NCBI GenBank assembly: GCA_019448385.1
Contig: JAGTXO010000001.1
Location: 620,001 to 684,000 of the forward strand
Length of the DNA stretch: 64,000 nucleotides
Reading direction: 5' to 3'
Source of the DNA: Diacronema lutheri
Taxonomy: Eukaryota > Haptophyta > Pavlovophyceae > Pavlovales > Pavlovaceae
A model generated the notes under the pieces. The model did no database searches, was not told where the DNA came from, and saw only the letters and a list, made by a program, of their open reading frames with translations. This document shows, piece after piece, positions 47,039 to 56,249 of this stretch. Position 1 is the stretch's first letter; every line of letters starts with the position of its first letter. The position numbers and the translations under genes were made by a program.

Positions 47039-48349
47039 TCAAAGCAGGCTTGTCGTCGGCCCTCGCCGCGCGGGGCGGCAGACGTGCCGCCTGCCCTGGT
47101 GCGCGCGCCAGGCGAGCGCGGCGAGCGCGAGCAGCGTGAAGAATGCGCCCAAGGCGCGGCCGGATGCGAGCGGCCAGGGCGCGGCCGGGCGCGCGACCGC
47201 GGTGGATGCGACGGATTGCTCTGCGCGCGCCGCGTCTGCCCATGGCATGGCGAGCGCCTCAGCCGCACAGCCGGCGGAGGCGAGCAGCTCGAGCTCACGC
47301 GCCGTCGTCGCGTTGAGCTCGACGGACGCAGCAGCGGCGGCGCAGTACGCTGGCCTGCCACGCGCCGAGACGCACACCCTGTCGATGCGCGCAACGTCAA
47401 CGCTCGGCACGCACGCCCACGGCGCACCCGGCGCCAACCGCCGCGCGACGGAGCCGAGCCGCAGTTGGTGGTAGCACGCACGGTCGAGCATCGCCTGCAA
47501 GCAGTCATATGCTGCCTCGCTCGCCGCGCGCGAGACGGACGGGCGGCTTCCTGCGCCGGCGCGGCCGGCGCTCACGAAGGGCGCGACGTCAAAGATGTCA
47601 AAGCCGGCGCTCCGGCGCGCGCGCTGCGCCTGCTCCGCCGAGCAGGCGAAGCACTGGCCAGCAGCTGACGAGAACGCGATGTACTCAGTCGCGAGCGGGC
47701 GCCACTCGCGGAAGGGGCCGCTGAGCGCGCGCCGCGCGCACGCGGCGGGCGAGTCCATGTACAGGATCAGCCCGCCCTCCACCGAGCCACACGCCGCGCC
47801 ACGCCGCCACAGCCCGACGGCCGCACCCGAGCCGGGCGGTGGCGCTGGCGCCTGTGGCGGCGGCGGGCGCGGCGGCGGCGGCGGGCGAGGCGGGCCGGCC
47901 GGCGGCGGAGGCGCGCGCGGCGGCGCGGCGGGCGGCGGCGACGGCGGCGACGGCGATGGCGGCGCCTGCGTGATGTAAATGTGCATCCCTGTGTGCGTCG
48001 AGAGGTGCAGCGGGTTGTGCACCATCTCGGCCGTACACGCGAGGCAGAGCGGCCACTTGCCGCCACCGTAGCAGAAGTAGGGGAGGCCGGTCGTCTCGCG
48101 CACGGCGAGCTGACACCGCCCAAGCGTGAGCCGGCCGTCGACCTGGACACGGTGGCCGCAGCTCAAATCATCGGCGAAGAGCTCGTACGCCGCCGGGGGC
48201 AGCGGCGGCGAAGGTGGACGCGGCGGGGGCGAGGCGGGCGAAGGCGGGGGCGGCGATGGCCGTGGGGGCGACGGCGGGCACACGCGTCCGCGGCGGCAGG
48301 CGCGGCACGCGGCCGTCGAGAGGACCGCTACGAGAATCGTCGCGCGCAT
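47039..48349 (-). CDS. Pherophorin-like Pro-rich cell-surface protein
   Basis: A 436-residue secreted or membrane protein. It starts with a signal peptide (MRATILVAVLSTAACRA), followed by a first proline rod (PPSPPRPSPPPPSP...), a Cys-containing domain (DLSCGHRVQVDGRLTLGRCQL, GGGKWPLCLAC), a second long proline rod (PPSPSPPSPPPAAPP...), a second Cys-rich domain (CFACSAEQ, YDCLQAMLDRACYHQL, WACVPSVD) and a C-terminal helix (ALGAFFTLLALAALAW). Two Cys-rich domains joined by a hydroxyproline-type rod is the plan of pherophorins and other HRGPs, known from green algae. The resemblance is in architecture; residue-level homology is uncertain. Start chosen at 48349 for the signal peptide; an open frame continues to 48700. 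Confidence 0.72.
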   Translation of the reverse strand: MRATILVAVLSTAACRACRRGRVCPPSPPRPSPPPPSPASPPPRPPSPPLPPAAYELFADDLSCGHRVQVDGRLTLGRCQLAVRETTGLPYFCYGGGKWPLCLACTAEMVHNPLHLSTHTGMHIYITQAPPSPSPPSPPPAAPPRAPPPPAGPPRPPPPPRPPPPQAPAPPPGSGAAVGLWRRGAACGSVEGGLILYMDSPAACARRALSGPFREWRPLATEYIAFSSAAGQCFACSAEQAQRARRSAGFDIFDVAPFVSAGRAGAGSRPSVSRAASEAAYDCLQAMLDRACYHQLRLGSVARRLAPGAPWACVPSVDVARIDRVCVSARGRPAYCAAAAASVELNATTARELELLASAGCAAEALAMPWADAARAEQSVASTAVARPAAPWPLASGRALGAFFTLLALAALAWRAHQGRRHVCRPARRGPTTSLL

Positions 48350-48443
48350 CGTGCTCCCGTGCCGTGTGGACGGGCGTCGTCCACGCCCCATTTCCATCGT
48401 GTTTGAGGCGCGGCCATCGGCCTCGGCGGCCGGGGCGACGTAG

Positions 48444-49496
48444 ATGCGTCGGCTCGCCATGCCGACCATGGCGCGGCGCGGGCGACGGCTCGCCGTGTGC
48501 GCGCTCTTTGCGTCCGCGTCGTCGCGCGCGCCCGCACGCGCCCTGCACCGCACGGAGACGAGCCTATCGCGCGCGGGGCAGCGGATGGACGCGACGCGGT
48601 TGCCAAGGGCCGACGCGACGCACCTCGGGTTCGACTTTGAGAGCGCGGCTGTGATGCCGCCGACGATCACGCCGCTCCTGATCAAGAAGGCGTCGTTCAC
48701 CGACGTGCGCGCCTACGGCGCGCAGGTGTGGAACCTCCTCCACACCGAGGCGTCGGCCCTCGCGTCGCAGAGCGCGCTTCTGCGCGGCTACCTCTCCGGC
48801 GCCGTCCTCGCGCACGGCACGGTGGCGAGCTCGCTCGCGCACGTGCTCGCCGATCGCTTGAGCGGCAACGGCCTCGACCGCACGCACGTGGCACCCGTGC
48901 TCGCCGAGCACCTCGCGAGCCCCGACATCGTGCGCGCGACACTCGCTGACCTTACCCAGGTTGTGAACATCGACCCTTGCGCGCCCGACCTGCTCACGGT
49001 GCTCCTCCACTTTAAAGGGTTCCACGGGCTGCAGACGCATCGCGTCGCGCATGCGCTCTGGCAGCGCGGCGACTCTGCCTCCCGCCAGACCGCGCTGCTG
49101 CTGCAAGGCCGCGCCTCAGCCGCATTTGGGATGGACGTGCATCCGCAGGCGCAGATCGGCAATGGTGTCTTCCTCGATCACGCGACCGGCGTCGTGATCG
49201 GGCAGACGGCGTCGATCGGCGACTTTTGCTACGTGCTGCACGGCGTCACCCTTGGCTCCACGGGCAAGACGGTCAATGGACGCCGCCACCCGAGCGTCAA
49301 GTCGCACGTCAGCCTCGGCGCGGGTTCGGCCATTCTCGGCCCCGTCACCGTCGGCGACCATGCGCTCGTCGGCGCGCATGCGATCGTGAGCAAGTCGGTA
49401 CAGAAGGGCGCGACGGTCGTCGGCACCAACAAGGTGCTCGCAAAGGACGAGGCCGGCACCGAGGAATTTGACTGGCTCACTCACTGGCACATTTGA
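48444..49496 (+). CDS. cysE: Serine O-acetyltransferase (cysteine biosynthesis)
   Basis: The enzyme making O-acetylserine from serine and acetyl-CoA, first step of cysteine synthesis. The 350-residue protein has an Arg-rich N-terminus (MRRLAMPTMARRGRRLAVCALF) suited to organelle targeting, then the alpha-helical SATase N domain (VWNLLHTEASALASQSALLRGYL, about 90-185) and the left-handed beta-helix of hexapeptide repeats with the signature FGMDVHPQAQIGNGVFLDHATGVVIGQ and GSTGKTVNGRRHPSV. Catalytic residues Asp and His of the DHATG segment are present. The C-terminus ends DWLTHWHI; the terminal Ile is the residue used by SAT to dock into O-acetylserine thiol-lyase, suggesting regulation in the cysteine synthase complex. 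Confidence 0.95.
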   Translation: MRRLAMPTMARRGRRLAVCALFASASSRAPARALHRTETSLSRAGQRMDATRLPRADATHLGFDFESAAVMPPTITPLLIKKASFTDVRAYGAQVWNLLHTEASALASQSALLRGYLSGAVLAHGTVASSLAHVLADRLSGNGLDRTHVAPVLAEHLASPDIVRATLADLTQVVNIDPCAPDLLTVLLHFKGFHGLQTHRVAHALWQRGDSASRQTALLLQGRASAAFGMDVHPQAQIGNGVFLDHATGVVIGQTASIGDFCYVLHGVTLGSTGKTVNGRRHPSVKSHVSLGAGSAILGPVTVGDHALVGAHAIVSKSVQKGATVVGTNKVLAKDEAGTEEFDWLTHWHI

Positions 49497-49787
49497 ATTT
49501 TGATCATGACGCGGCCGGCGTGCGGACAGCGCCGCCGGCGCGCGCCCGCCGGCATCCGACGCCGGCGGCTGTTTGAAGTTGTTGGCCGGCGAAGCCCAGA
49601 GGCCAGCCTTCACGCCAAGACGTGTGGACTCAGAAAGAGGCTCATCCAAGCGTCCGCGTGGAGCGCCGTGCGAATGAAGCTTCGCAGCCCGAAGGGGCGC
49701 GCCGTTTTTTCAACTCGTGCGCCGCTCGCCGCCGAAGGGTGGGTGCTCCCGCTCCAAGCGCGGGAGAAGGAAGCCAGCAGCGCCACT

Positions 49788-52700
49788 ATGCTCTCGCAGA
49801 CCAACATGCTCGTGCCGGAGGGCGAGGGCCGGCGCCAGCGCTCGCGCGGTACGTGCTACGTCGACACGCCGCCGTTCGGCTTTTTTGTTGCCGGCAGCTC
49901 CGCCAAGGCGATGAACGGCGTGTACGTGCGGCGGCGCGGCGCGCCCGCCGCGGCAGAGCGCGCGGGCGAGGACATCCTCCTGTACTACGCGCACACGAGC
50001 GGCTTGTGGACCATGGTCCTCGCCGAGGTGCGCGCCGCCGGCGACGACGACGAGTCGGACGGCTACCGCTGGCGGCCCGAGCCTGTCCGCTCGTGGCTGC
50101 TCATCGACGAGCGCAAGGTCGATCGCTTCGCGCACGTCGGTGACACGATCGTGCCCGGCGCGGGTGTGCGCTGGAAGCACGTGCACACGCAGAGTGGCAC
50201 CGCCGGCGCCGGCCTGAGCGCGCGCTATCAAGGCCCACGCGGCGCGGAGCACGCGCTCGCGCGCGCACATCCCGACGACGACGAGCAGCTGCCGTGGCAG
50301 GTGATTGCGATCCTTGACCAGGGCATCCTGCAGGACCTGATCGCAGGCGCGCGCTACCACCAGCACCGCATCGACGAGGCGCTTGCGGGGCGCGGTGATG
50401 CCGTCGTCGCGCCGGCGCTCACCTCGCTCGAGGGCATCTTCGAGCCCCACCGTTGGATGTACGTCGTTGAGGCCGCGGAGGTCGCGGTGCGCGAGGCACC
50501 GGCCGAGACCGCGCGTACGGTGGGCACGCGCGTGCGTGGCGAGTATGTGCGTGGCCTCGAGGTCCGGCAGACCGCGTCGGGCGGGCAGTGGTTGCGCCTT
50601 GAGGACCCGGCCTCCCCCGTTGCGCTCGACGAGCTTGGCGAAGGCGGAGCCTCGAGCTACGACCATGGCGACGACGCCCGGGACGATGACGATGACGAGG
50701 AGGAAGAGGGGGAAGAGGAGGAGGAGGAGGAAGAGAATGACGACAGCTATCTCGGCGTCCTCGGCCTCACGCGACAGTTCCTGGGCCGGCGCGCGCGCAA
50801 GCCGGAGCGTGGTCATTACAATTCGCAACTGCGATGGCGCAAGCGCGAGTGGTGGCTCAAACTCGCGGACGGAGCCGACCGACCGGTGCGCAAAGTCGAG
50901 GCAGCGGACTGCGCGCACATGTCGGGCGAAAGAATCGAGGGCGAGGAGGCGTTGGCACTGCGCATCGCGCAGGACGACGAGAAAGCCACCGAGCCGCGCG
51001 AGGCCGACCCTCCGAAGGGGCGGCTTGACAGCAGCCTCGCTGGCGAGTTCCTCGACGCACCGTTCGTCCCTCAGCTCGAGGCAGCGGCCGACGTGTTGGC
51101 CGACGTGTCGGCCAGCTCGGGCGAGGCTGCGGCCGAGGCGGGCGCGAGCGGTGCGGCTGTGCAGCGCGACGAGGCGACTGCGCTAGGCGGCGCTGAGGAG
51201 GCGGCGATCATTGCGGCGACGGCGCTGCAGAGCTGCGCCTTCCCGATCGGCGCGGCGGTGGTGATCGTCGAGCTGAGCGCGCGCGGCAGCGCGCAGTTCA
51301 ACGGGACGGAGGGCACAGTGCTCACTCCGGCGAGCGCGGACGGGCGGCAGGGCGTGCGGCTTGGCCCTCCGTTCTCCGGCAAGAAGGTCAGCCCGCGCAT
51401 CGCAAACCTCGTGCTCGCGCCCGCGCGCGCGCGCGCCGAGCCGTCGCCGGCCGGCGAGCGCGAGGAGCTTGGCCGGTACGCGCGCCTTCTCGGCCTCACG
51501 CTGCATGAACTCGGGCTGGCGCTCGCGCGCGAGCCTGACGGCGAGGCGGGAGAGCGGCCCGTCTTTGGCGATGGCTTCCGCGCAGGCGATGTAACGCCAC
51601 ACGAGGCCCTCGAGCGCGCGCTGCGCAGCGCGCAGCGCGACGCGCTCGACGATGGCGCAGCGGCCAACGCGGCCGAGCGCGCGCACGTGGCGCTGCTCGC
51701 GGCGCTCGGCGGCGACGGCGCGCGTGGCGCGCCGAGCGCGTCGTGCGGCGGCGGCGGCCTCGCCCCCGACGTGCTCTGCCTGCACGGCGCGCTCGGCGCG
51801 CGCGCAGCCGCCGCCGCGCGCGCCGCCGCGTCGACGCGCAGCGTGCGCGAGGTCTCGGCCGGGCTCGAGTCCTTCGAGCTCGTGCTGCGCGACGAGCAGG
51901 ACCGGCTCGACGAGCTGCGTCTCGCGGAGGGCTCCGACTGCGTGCGCCTTCGTCTCGCGCTCGTCTTCCTCCACCTGCGCGCCGGGCGCGACGGCGCAGC
52001 AATGAGCGCCGCGCTCGACCTCGCCGACGCTCACCCGCACGCGCGCGCTGCCGCGCTCGCGCGCGCGCGCTGCCTGCTGCGCGTCGGCCAGCGCGCCGAG
52101 GCGGAGGCGTGCCTGCGCCTGGCCACGACGCCCGCCGACGCGCCCCTGACCGACGGCGAGGCGATCGAGACGGACGCGCAGTGGGCGCGCGAGCTCGCGC
52201 TCACCATGCTGCGCGCGATGCGTGCGGCCGAGCGCCGGCAGGAGCAGGCGGCCGAGCTGTACGAGCGTGGCCACTTTGCAAAGGCCGCGTTGGCGTACGG
52301 CGAGGCGCTCGCGTGCATCGAGGCGGGCGTGCGCGACGACCGACACTGCCGTGCGGCGCTGCATGCCAACGCCGCCGCGTGCCTGCGGCGTGCCGGCGAG
52401 CCGGACGAGGCGGTGCTCGCGTGCGACCGCGCGCTCGCGCTCCTGCCGCGCTTCTGCCGTGCGCTCTTCCGACGCGGCGTGTGCCTGCTCGAGGCCGCGC
52501 GGCCGGCTGAGGCCGTCGGTGCCTTTGAGGCGCTCTACCGCGTCGAGCGCAGCTGGCCGCGCTTGCAGGACTGGCTGCTGCGCGCGCACGCGGCGCAGCG
52601 GCGCGTCGATGGCGGCGGTGCCGCTGCGCCCGGGGGCGGCAGGGCGCCGCGCGGCGCACCGACGTCAGCCGCCGGCCGCGCCGCGCCCGCGCCGCCCGCC

Positions 52701-53135
52701 GCCGGCGCGGAGGACGCCGGCCGCCTCGCGCGCGAGCACGACCACTATGTCGTGCTCGGCATCACTGTCGACGCGACGGAGAAGCAGATCAAGGCAGCGT
52801 ACCGGATGCGCAGCCTCAAGTTCCACCCGGACCGCGCGGGTCAGAGCAGCACCGCCGCCTTCCAGCGCATCGCGAGGGCATTCGCCGTCCTGTCCGACTC
52901 CGACGCGCGCGCGGCGTACGACCAGGGCGCCGACGTCAAGACGAGCCGCGGCGACGACGAGTCGGCGGAGGAGGATGAGGAGCACAAGCAGAGCCTGCGC
53001 GAGGAGATTTTGCGCAAATATTACCCTGAGCAGTTCGACTTTTGGCCCTTTGGCGACCCGTTCATTCACAAGCGCAAGCTCGAGGCGCAGCGCGCGCGCC
53101 GCGGCGGCGCGCGCGCCTGGTACGACGAGGACTGA
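49788..53135 (+). CDS. TPR-DnaJ co-chaperone with large N-terminal extension
   Basis: About 1,115 residues. The C-terminus has a J domain (HYVVLGITVDATEKQIKAAYR, then SLKFHPDRAGQ with the HPD that activates Hsp70), preceded by TPR units (AAELYERGHFAKAALAYGEALACIEAG, AALHANAAACLRRAGEPDEAVLACDRAL, RALFRRGVCLLEAARPAEAVGAFEAL). That is the DNAJC7/P58IPK layout. The N-terminal 700 residues are unlike those proteins: SH3-like segments (DTPPFGFFVAGSSAKAMNGVYVRR; MYVVEAAEVAVREAPAET; GEYVRGLEVRQTASGGQWLRL) and an acidic run (DDDDDEEEEGEEEEEEEEN). The frame opens at 49506, but that start is 10 bp after the preceding stop; 49674 and 49788 are more likely. I chose 49788. Confidence 0.85.
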   Translation: MLSQTNMLVPEGEGRRQRSRGTCYVDTPPFGFFVAGSSAKAMNGVYVRRRGAPAAAERAGEDILLYYAHTSGLWTMVLAEVRAAGDDDESDGYRWRPEPVRSWLLIDERKVDRFAHVGDTIVPGAGVRWKHVHTQSGTAGAGLSARYQGPRGAEHALARAHPDDDEQLPWQVIAILDQGILQDLIAGARYHQHRIDEALAGRGDAVVAPALTSLEGIFEPHRWMYVVEAAEVAVREAPAETARTVGTRVRGEYVRGLEVRQTASGGQWLRLEDPASPVALDELGEGGASSYDHGDDARDDDDDEEEEGEEEEEEEENDDSYLGVLGLTRQFLGRRARKPERGHYNSQLRWRKREWWLKLADGADRPVRKVEAADCAHMSGERIEGEEALALRIAQDDEKATEPREADPPKGRLDSSLAGEFLDAPFVPQLEAAADVLADVSASSGEAAAEAGASGAAVQRDEATALGGAEEAAIIAATALQSCAFPIGAAVVIVELSARGSAQFNGTEGTVLTPASADGRQGVRLGPPFSGKKVSPRIANLVLAPARARAEPSPAGEREELGRYARLLGLTLHELGLALAREPDGEAGERPVFGDGFRAGDVTPHEALERALRSAQRDALDDGAAANAAERAHVALLAALGGDGARGAPSASCGGGGLAPDVLCLHGALGARAAAAARAAASTRSVREVSAGLESFELVLRDEQDRLDELRLAEGSDCVRLRLALVFLHLRAGRDGAAMSAALDLADAHPHARAAALARARCLLRVGQRAEAEACLRLATTPADAPLTDGEAIETDAQWARELALTMLRAMRAAERRQEQAAELYERGHFAKAALAYGEALACIEAGVRDDRHCRAALHANAAACLRRAGEPDEAVLACDRALALLPRFCRALFRRGVCLLEAARPAEAVGAFEALYRVERSWPRLQDWLLRAHAAQRRVDGGGAAAPGGGRAPRGAPTSAAGRAAPAPPAAGAEDAGRLAREHDHYVVLGITVDATEKQIKAAYRMRSLKFHPDRAGQSSTAAFQRIARAFAVLSDSDARAAYDQGADVKTSRGDDESAEEDEEHKQSLREEILRKYYPEQFDFWPFGDPFIHKRKLEAQRARRGGARAWYDED

Positions 53136-53245
53136 TTTTTTTTTTTTCGCTGCCTCTTTGAGTGCGCGCCCGCGGACAGTGTTTGCGGCTGAGCTCGCTG
53201 CAGCAAACAGCGCTGCGCCTGGGTTGCTTGTCTCGCGTCACCCAA

Positions 53246-53270
53246 CCCCCCCCCCCCCCCCCCCCCCCCC
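53246..53270. repeat. Poly-C tract between convergent genes
   Basis: Twenty-five consecutive C (preceded by CCCAA) lie between the stop of the DnaJ gene (53135) and the stop of the opposing Sec66-CS gene (53280). A 13-base T run follows the DnaJ stop at about 53137. Confidence 0.95.
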
Positions 53271-53279
53271 ACCTCGCGG

Positions 53280-54044
53280 TCACTGGGCCTTGTGTGGCCC
53301 CTTCCACATGCCGGAGGCCTCCTTTTCGAGAACAATCTGCAGCGTGCCGTCATCGCGCACGGACCAGTGGCACTCGTCCGGCTTGACCGGCCGCTCGAGC
53401 TCGATCCGTCTGGGGCCGTGGCCGCCCACGATGATGACACATGCCTGTTGCTCAAAGTTGACGATCACGTTCTCACGGCGGATGCTGGGCGGCAGCGGCA
53501 GCCCGAGTGTTAGATGCGTGCCCGACTGCGACCACGATCCAGCGCCTCGCTGCGCCTGCCCCGCCGCGTGCATGGCCTCCGCGTGCCGCTTGCGTGCGAT
53601 GTGGTACGCCTGCGCAAAAATCTCGCGGCCCCATCCCGCGCGCAGGCGCTCGGCCTCGGCGCGAACGTCCTCCACCTCGCCCTGCAGCTCGTGCTCGGAC
53701 GCGACCAGCTCGTCGAGCACGGAGGTGGGTACGTATGAGTGGCGGTGCAGCTTGTGCAACCTCGGCCGGTCGCGCTCGACCCTCTCCACGTACGGCAGGA
53801 CGGCCGCGGCGCGGTTCAGCAGAGCGACCATGAGCGTATTCGTGCTCGGGGCCTCCTTGCCCTCCTTCCTCGCGTTGACCAGCGAGAAGTACTCGAGCCG
53901 CTGCGGCGTGTCGAGATCAAATTGGTACGCGTAGTCGTCGAGCTCGTCGATGTGCGTGCGACGCTCGTCGTCCCGCAGGCGGCGTATCGCGACCCAGGCA
54001 AAGGATACGGCGACAGCAGCCAGTGCGATCGCAAAGAGCAGCAT
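53280..54044 (-). CDS. Sec66/Sec71-like translocon subunit fused to a CS (p23/NudC) domain
   Basis: A 254-residue protein. An N-terminal signal anchor (MLLFAIALAAVAVSFAWVAI) precedes a region matching the fungal Sec66/Sec71 subunit of the post-translational ER translocon: LEYFSLVNARKE, TLMVALLNRAAAVLPYVERV, LHKLHRHSYVPTSVLDELV, then a helical EVEDVRAEAERLRAGWG. The last 80 residues form a CS-like beta-sandwich (LPPSIRRENVIVNFEQQACVIIV, ELERPVKPDECHWSVRDDGTLQIVLEK), the fold of Hsp90 co-chaperones p23/Sgt1 and of NudC. The known Sec62/63/71/72 complex feeds chaperone-bound precursors into the ER; a built-in CS domain could dock such chaperones, which is inference. Fusion is in one uninterrupted exon. 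Confidence 0.78.
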   Translation of the reverse strand: MLLFAIALAAVAVSFAWVAIRRLRDDERRTHIDELDDYAYQFDLDTPQRLEYFSLVNARKEGKEAPSTNTLMVALLNRAAAVLPYVERVERDRPRLHKLHRHSYVPTSVLDELVASEHELQGEVEDVRAEAERLRAGWGREIFAQAYHIARKRHAEAMHAAGQAQRGAGSWSQSGTHLTLGLPLPPSIRRENVIVNFEQQACVIIVGGHGPRRIELERPVKPDECHWSVRDDGTLQIVLEKEASGMWKGPHKAQ

Positions 54045-54425
54045 TGCTCACGCGCGCCGATGGCCGCGCGCTGGCGGCCGTGCGCGCGCCCGCCCCTGGC
54101 GCTCTGACGGGCGCGATGCGTCGCCCTCCAGGTACACGCGCACAATTTTCGCACGCCCGCAACAGCGTCGTCACTTTGGGAATGCTCACCTACTGATTGA
54201 CTGTGTGAAGCACATGGGTGAACGCCCGCGAGAGTCTCTCAATCTGCGCGAAAAGCCGAAGAACCGCCTCTCTTCTCGCCGCGCATCACGTGTGCCAGAG
54301 ACGGTGGCGTGTCGTCGCGCCGGCTGCCCGGCTGCTCGTCAAAATCGACAAGAGCGCAGGCAGACCGCGGGCGAGGGGGAGTCCATCCAGGCCGCGGCAC
54401 GTCACTGTGCAGGGGTCACTCAAGG
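54045..54425. other. Intergenic region, 381 bp
   Basis: Between the start of the Sec66-CS gene and the stop of the FUN14-like gene (both minus strand). No gene, repeat or RNA was recognised; the part near 54180-54260 is less GC-rich and may contain the Sec66-CS promoter. Confidence 0.5.
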
Positions 54426-54896
54426 CTACGTCGAACTGGAGGCCACGGCGAGCCCGAGGGCGAAGCCAATGACGAACGGGGCCTGCCGCCGCACAAAGGG
54501 CATCACGCGCGCGAGGACCGACCGGACGTCCCGGTCGTCGAGCTTCCCGTCGCCGTCCTGATCGAGGTGCGTCGCGAGGCGCGCGTGCAGCTCGCCAAAG
54601 GTCTCCTGGATGGACTGCGCACCAAACGTCTCGGGCCGGAAGGAGGTGAAGACCCGGAAGGCGACGAGTCCCGCCAGCGACATGAGCACCGCGTTGATCA
54701 CGTCGCTCAGCTGCTTCGCCAGCACGCCGATCACCGCGCCCACGCCCGCACCGACGATTGCCTTGCCGCCGACGTCCTTGCTCCAGACAGAGTCGGCAGC
54801 CTTGTCGATGTACGCCTCCGCCTCCTTGAGCGACGGCAACGCCGCTCCGACACCGACGGCGAGGCAGAGCAGCGCGGCCAGCCGCCGCGGCGCCAT
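54426..54896 (-). CDS. FUN14-family membrane protein
   Basis: A 156-residue protein with signal or transit leader MAPRRLAALLCLAVGVGAA, a helical stretch, then two membrane segments (AIVGAGVGAVIGVLAKQLSDVINAVLMSLAGLVAFRVF) and a final one (APFVIGFALGLAVASS). Between them is DQDGDGKLDDRDVRSVL, an EF-hand-like segment that is typical of plant and algal FUN14 proteins just before the closing GF-x-x-GF helix. FUN14 proteins sit in outer mitochondrial or plastid membranes; animal FUNDC1 is a mitophagy receptor. The LC3-binding motif of FUNDC1 is not evident. Start is 40 bp head-to-head from the PIP kinase gene. Confidence 0.75.
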   Translation of the reverse strand: MAPRRLAALLCLAVGVGAALPSLKEAEAYIDKAADSVWSKDVGGKAIVGAGVGAVIGVLAKQLSDVINAVLMSLAGLVAFRVFTSFRPETFGAQSIQETFGELHARLATHLDQDGDGKLDDRDVRSVLARVMPFVRRQAPFVIGFALGLAVASSST

Positions 54897-54936
54897 CCTG
54901 CCGCTCTCACGCCCGGGCCTTCTGACGCCTTTTGTT

Positions 54937-55995
54937 ATGACCCCCAACGATACGCCGGTCGGTTGTGGATCTCTCACACACAAGGCCCGGCGCTCGAAAT
55001 TTGTTCTGGGCTCCCCCCGGGAAGGGGCAGCGCGGGCCATGCAGGTCACGACCATGTTCGACGTGGGCGGTGAGCAGGTGCAGGCGTACAACGATGCGCT
55101 CTTCGCGCAAGTGCGGCAGAAGTACGCCGTGCAGCCGAACTTCCTCGCCAAGTTTGACATGAAGTCGCTGCGGATGTTTGGCGGGAAAGGCGGCAACCTC
55201 ATGGCGTTCACGCTCGACAAGCGGTACCTGGTGAAGGAGATCAGCTCCGACGACCAGCAGTCGATGCTGAAGCACGCGCGCACGATCATTGCGCGACAGA
55301 TGACCGGCGAGTCGCTCATCTGCCCCCTCTTCCTCCACTTCACGCGCCAGGGCAAAAACTACGTCGTGATGCTCAACGTGCTGCCCGCCGACTCGGGCGT
55401 CATCTGGCACAAGAAGTACGACCTCAAAGGCAACCGCGATGACAAGCTGCTTGAGGATGACGGCAGGGACGTCGTCGAGGTGCACAAGCGCTGCTTCTAC
55501 TGCCACAACTGCTGGTACGGCTGCGACGTGATCCCGTGCTGCACGACCATGGAGCGGAAGCGCTACTTCCTTGGCAAGAAGCACGCGTTCGAGACGGAGT
55601 TCATCACGTCGGATGCGCAAGCGAAGCGGATCGTGTCGATGGTCACCGGCGACGCCAAGCTCCTCGGCGAGGCAGGCGTGATGGATTACTCACTCATCAT
55701 CGGCATCATCCGGCAGGGCGAGAAAGAGTCCATCCCGCCAGCGGACGGCCGCAACCAGTTTGTCTTCACGTACGGCGGCTGGACGTACGTGTACTACATG
55801 GGCATCATCGACTTCCTTCAGGAGTGGACGAGCACCAAAAAGATCGCCGCGGTGATCAAGGCGCCGCTCGCACCAAAGCCGCTCTCGACCGTACCCCCGC
55901 AGCAGTACGCAGACCAGTTTGCGCGCGCGATGCAGGGAAAGTTCAAGGGGCTCGGCTCTTCCCGGCCGGAGGGCGCGGTGATCGCGCGAATCTGA
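54937..55995 (+). CDS. Phosphatidylinositol phosphate kinase, compact
   Basis: A 352-residue kinase making PI(4,5)P2 or a related lipid. Catalytic motifs are MFGGKGGNLMAFTLDKRYLVKEIS (nucleotide-binding loop and Lys), YVVMLNVLPADSG, KYDLKGNRDD (the KYDLKGS-like segment), MDYSLIIGIIR (MDYSLL-type) and FTYGGWTYVYYMGIIDFLQEW (the IIDILQ segment), then KK...AVIKAPLA. No MORN repeats, membrane helices or other N-terminal domains precede the core, unlike plant PIP5K. It is among the shortest versions of the family. A second possible start is 55039 (MQVTTMFDV). Type I versus type II specificity cannot be assigned by eye. Confidence 0.92.
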   Translation: MTPNDTPVGCGSLTHKARRSKFVLGSPREGAARAMQVTTMFDVGGEQVQAYNDALFAQVRQKYAVQPNFLAKFDMKSLRMFGGKGGNLMAFTLDKRYLVKEISSDDQQSMLKHARTIIARQMTGESLICPLFLHFTRQGKNYVVMLNVLPADSGVIWHKKYDLKGNRDDKLLEDDGRDVVEVHKRCFYCHNCWYGCDVIPCCTTMERKRYFLGKKHAFETEFITSDAQAKRIVSMVTGDAKLLGEAGVMDYSLIIGIIRQGEKESIPPADGRNQFVFTYGGWTYVYYMGIIDFLQEWTSTKKIAAVIKAPLAPKPLSTVPPQQYADQFARAMQGKFKGLGSSRPEGAVIARI

Positions 55996-56249
55996 GGCGT
56001 GTTCGGCTTCTGCGCGCCGCACTGCGCCTGCCGGAGCGAGATTTCGGTATCGGCCAGGTGGCTTCGGCTGCGTCGCGCCGCGCGCCCCACCAGGCCAGGC
56101 GGCAGTTGTGCGCAATACAGGCCGCGCACCTCTGAAGTCGTCCGCGCATATGGCCGCGGCGCGAGGCCTCGCGTCTCTGCGGTCTGCAGGTCACAAAAGT
56201 CGCCATGCCACCTTCCCAAATTGGCGCGTGCACCCGTGTGAGCCAAGCT

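Noticed and set aside
49506-49787. N-terminal start of the DnaJ gene at 49506
   Set aside because: It is only 10 bp after the stop of the serine acetyltransferase gene and encodes an Arg-rich stretch without features.
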